Made by a program: the position numbers and the translations under genes. A stretch of DNA of 25,743 nucleotides from UBA3496 sp964558115. Its GTDB lineage: Bacteria; UBA8248. Under the pieces are notes generated by a model that made no database searches, had not been told where the DNA came from, and saw nothing but the letters and a program-made list of their open reading frames with translations. Positions 24,384-25,743 of this stretch are shown here, one piece after another. The stretch lies in assembly GCA_964558115.1 (NCBI GenBank), contig CAZLCI010000027.1, positions 1 to 25,743 of the forward strand. The letters are read 5' to 3'. Each line of letters starts with the position of its first letter. The first letter of the stretch is position 1.

Positions 24384-24450
24384 GGTCACCAAAAAGGTCA
24401 CCATGCCATTTTTCGCTAAATAAAACAAAAAATGTTTTTTTAGTGTGACC
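24384..24450. repeat. GGTCACC direct and inverted repeats beside the gap
   Basis: GGTCACC occurs at 24384-24390 and again at 24396-24402, 12 bp apart, and its inverse GTGACC lies at 24445-24450. The surrounding stretch 24351-24405 is visibly richer in G and C than the rest of the window. No gene can be supported between the gap and 24493. Function unknown; possibly an operator-like array or the end of an element truncated by the gap. Confidence 0.4.
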
Positions 24451-24493
24451 ACTTTGAACGAGAAAACCCTATAGCGGAAAAGTATCCATTACC

Positions 24494-24895
24494 TTATTTA
24501 TATATATCATCTATCAATTTACATGAGTTATAAGTTGGTGAAAAAGAACCGAAAGGAGGTTTTTTTCTGATTAATTGTTGGGAGTAAAACTTTTGTACAA
24601 AATTTATTTGTTTTGTGAAATCTTTTTCAGATGATTTGTAACTGCATCTTGATATGTATTTCGTGGTTATTTCTTTTTCTAGGGTTAACGGGCCTTCTTT
24701 TGCTGGACAGAAAGGTATCCATTTTCCGAAGTTACTAGAAAATTCATAAGATCCCCATCTTGATATTTTGTAAATATAATCAGGTTTGCATTGCATTAAT
24801 ATTTCCTTGTTCATATCTTTCAAAAAAAATGAAATTCCAATACCGATAGCTATTCCTATTATTAATACTGATGCTAGATATAATGGTTTTTTCAA
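24494..24895 (-). CDS. small membrane-anchored four-cysteine protein, function unknown
   Basis: The 133-residue product has one N-terminal membrane helix (about residues 5-25, glycine/isoleucine-rich) after a KK start, so the rest is probably extracytoplasmic. That part has four cysteines (C36 and three more, in PFCPAK, SRCSYK and NSCKL), enough for two disulfides, and a basic C-terminal half. I recognise no family. The start is TTG at 24895 with AGGT upstream. It lies 16 bp after the MORN-repeat gene on the same strand, suggesting a two-gene operon. Confidence 0.55.
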   Translation of the reverse strand: MKKPLYLASVLIIGIAIGIGISFFLKDMNKEILMQCKPDYIYKISRWGSYEFSSNFGKWIPFCPAKEGPLTLEKEITTKYISRCSYKSSEKDFTKQINFVQKFYSQQLIRKKPPFGSFSPTYNSCKLIDDIYK

Positions 24896-24911
24896 TGTTT
24901 TCTACCTAATC

Positions 24912-25709
24912 TTAAGGTTTTTGTAGTTTTCCATTTTTGTAAGTGAATTTATACTCAATCTTTCCATTTTTATGATAATAAATAGATGGACCATCTAGTT
25001 TTCCATTTTTAAATTCCTTTTTTTCCTTTAGTTGCCCGTTACTCCAATACGAAACAAAAGAGCCATGAGGTTTGCCATTTTTTTTGTAATTGTATTTAAA
25101 TCTAACTTTCCCATTTTGATGATACTGTATATATAGGCCAACTAATTTTCCTTTTTCATATGTGCCTTTGTAATGAAGTTTCCCATTTCCAAAATAACCA
25201 ATAGCTGGACCATGATGTCTTCCATTTTTATATTCATGATTATGATCGAGTTGACCATTTTTATAATACGAAAAAAAGGGACCTTGAAGTTTCCCGTTTT
25301 TGTATGTGGATTTTATATTAAGTCTCTCATTTTCATGATACGAAAAATAGGGGCCGTGAAGTTTCCCATTTTGGTATGTGGTTTTTTTCTTAAGTTGTCC
25401 GTTACCCCAATACTCAATATATGGCCCATGACGTTTTCCATAATTATATGTGGATTTTTCCCTAAGTCCCCCATTTTTATAATACGAAAAAAAGGGACCG
25501 TGAAGTTTCCCATTTTTGTAAGTAGTTCTTATGAAACCTTTAGTTTTTCCTGTAAACGGAACATCTGTGAATTTTTTATAATAAACACCACCACGTTTGA
25601 CTAGATCTTTATGGTTAATCGTTTCTCCCCAAGCGATATGTAGAGGAAATAAGAATAGGATTAGAAAGTAGGGTAGTAGGATTTTTTTCATTTTCATTTT
25701 CATTTTCAT
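24912..25709 (-). CDS. secreted MORN-repeat (YwqK-like) protein
   Basis: The 265-residue protein has a signal peptide (basic start, hydrophobic ILLPYFLILFLFPL, cleavage probably after AWGE), then a YwqK-type lead-in (LVKRGGVYYKKFTDVPFTGK) and about eight full repeats plus a partial one, each about 24 residues with the pattern Y-K-N-G-K-L-x-G-P-x-x-x-Y-x-x-N-G-x-L. These are MORN_2 repeats, which form a beta-hairpin ladder. Databases often label such proteins 'YwqK family antitoxin', but a signal peptide argues against a cytoplasmic antitoxin here. The start region consists of four ATGAAA hexamers, so the exact start is ambiguous by up to six residues, and no ribosome binding site is clear. 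Confidence 0.85.
   Translation of the reverse strand: MKMKMKMKKILLPYFLILFLFPLHIAWGETINHKDLVKRGGVYYKKFTDVPFTGKTKGFIRTTYKNGKLHGPFFSYYKNGGLREKSTYNYGKRHGPYIEYWGNGQLKKKTTYQNGKLHGPYFSYHENERLNIKSTYKNGKLQGPFFSYYKNGQLDHNHEYKNGRHHGPAIGYFGNGKLHYKGTYEKGKLVGLYIQYHQNGKVRFKYNYKKNGKPHGSFVSYWSNGQLKEKKEFKNGKLDGPSIYYHKNGKIEYKFTYKNGKLQKP
24918..25560 (-). repeat. imperfect ~72-bp tandem repeats encoding MORN units
   Basis: The coding sequence repeats about every 72 bp; on the plus strand the recurring word is AAGTTTCCC/TTTTCC followed by ATTTTTATA-like bases. Copies have diverged but neighbours are close enough for recombination. One unit carries an extra codon. Confidence 0.75.
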
Positions 25710-25712
25710 TTT
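25689..25712 (-). repeat. four perfect ATGAAA hexamers at a start codon
   Basis: On the plus strand CATTTT is repeated four times without change (25689-25712); on the coding strand this gives ATGAAA four times, encoding MKMKMKMK at the start of the MORN protein. Each unit supplies a new start codon in frame. Confidence 0.9.
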
Positions 25713-25743
25713 AAATATAGGTTCATATGAAATAAAAACTTTA

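Noticed and set aside
24422..24441. AAAACA/TGTTTT hairpin with T-tract as a terminator near the gap
   Set aside because: Nearly pure A/T homopolymer runs in an AT-rich genome; one GC pair and no gene clearly ending into it.
24918..25560. Regular repeats considered as a CRISPR array
   Set aside because: The repeats are contiguous, imperfect, about 72 bp, and encode MORN units in frame; there are no unique spacers and no cas genes.
25173..25604. 143-residue plus-strand ORF opposite the MORN gene
   Set aside because: It is the antisense of the 72-bp repeats, which keep one opposite frame open; its product is a repetitive hydrophobic string without start signals.

Overview
The window is about 25.7 kb of AT-rich, gene-dense bacterial chromosome from a Gram-negative organism (lptE, lpxC, lolA and rseP all imply an outer membrane). 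The gene order resembles deltaproteobacterial-grade genomes as I remember them: ribH-nusB, lptE-holA-rpsT-murJ, phoH/7TMR-HD/ybeY, DUF4390-ntrY, and rseP-ispG-proS. A low-GC marine lineage such as SAR324 would fit, but that placement is inference. A run of exactly 100 Ns shows this is a draft scaffold, probably a metagenome or single-cell assembly.

Layout. (1) Positions 2-2787, plus strand: the 3' end of a ribA/ribBA gene, then ribH, nusB, lptE and holA, packed with overlaps or gaps of a few bases. (2) rpsT lies on the minus strand, convergent with holA and divergent from murJ; the two divergent promoters appear to share overlapping -35 elements. (3) Positions 3191-23869: 17 consecutive plus-strand genes with no gap over 55 bp: murJ, xerD, phoH, a 7TMR-HD phosphodiesterase, ybeY, a HIT hydrolase, lapA, mutS, a DUF4390 protein, ntrY, a receiver-LpxC fusion, purM, purN, lolA, rseP, ispG, proS. 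Many neighbours are translationally coupled. The theme is envelope building (lipid II flipping, lipid A commitment, lipoprotein carriage, envelope proteolysis, isoprenoid precursors) mixed with housekeeping genes. (4) A short membrane ORF and a tRNA with anticodon CAT close this conserved block. (5) After the 100-N gap comes an accessory-looking end: a short GC-rich scrap with GGTCACC repeats, then a minus-strand pair made of a secreted MORN-repeat protein and a small four-cysteine membrane-anchored protein.

The most notable item is the gene at 16034-17332. It sits where ntrX would be expected, directly after and overlapping the NtrY-type sensor kinase. Instead of receiver-AAA+-Fis it encodes a receiver joined to a complete LpxC deacetylase. 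Both halves keep their key residues (receiver D11, D12, D55, S83, K105; LpxC E230, H231, H389, D393, H416). This suggests a kinase whose output acts directly on the committed step of lipid A synthesis rather than on transcription.
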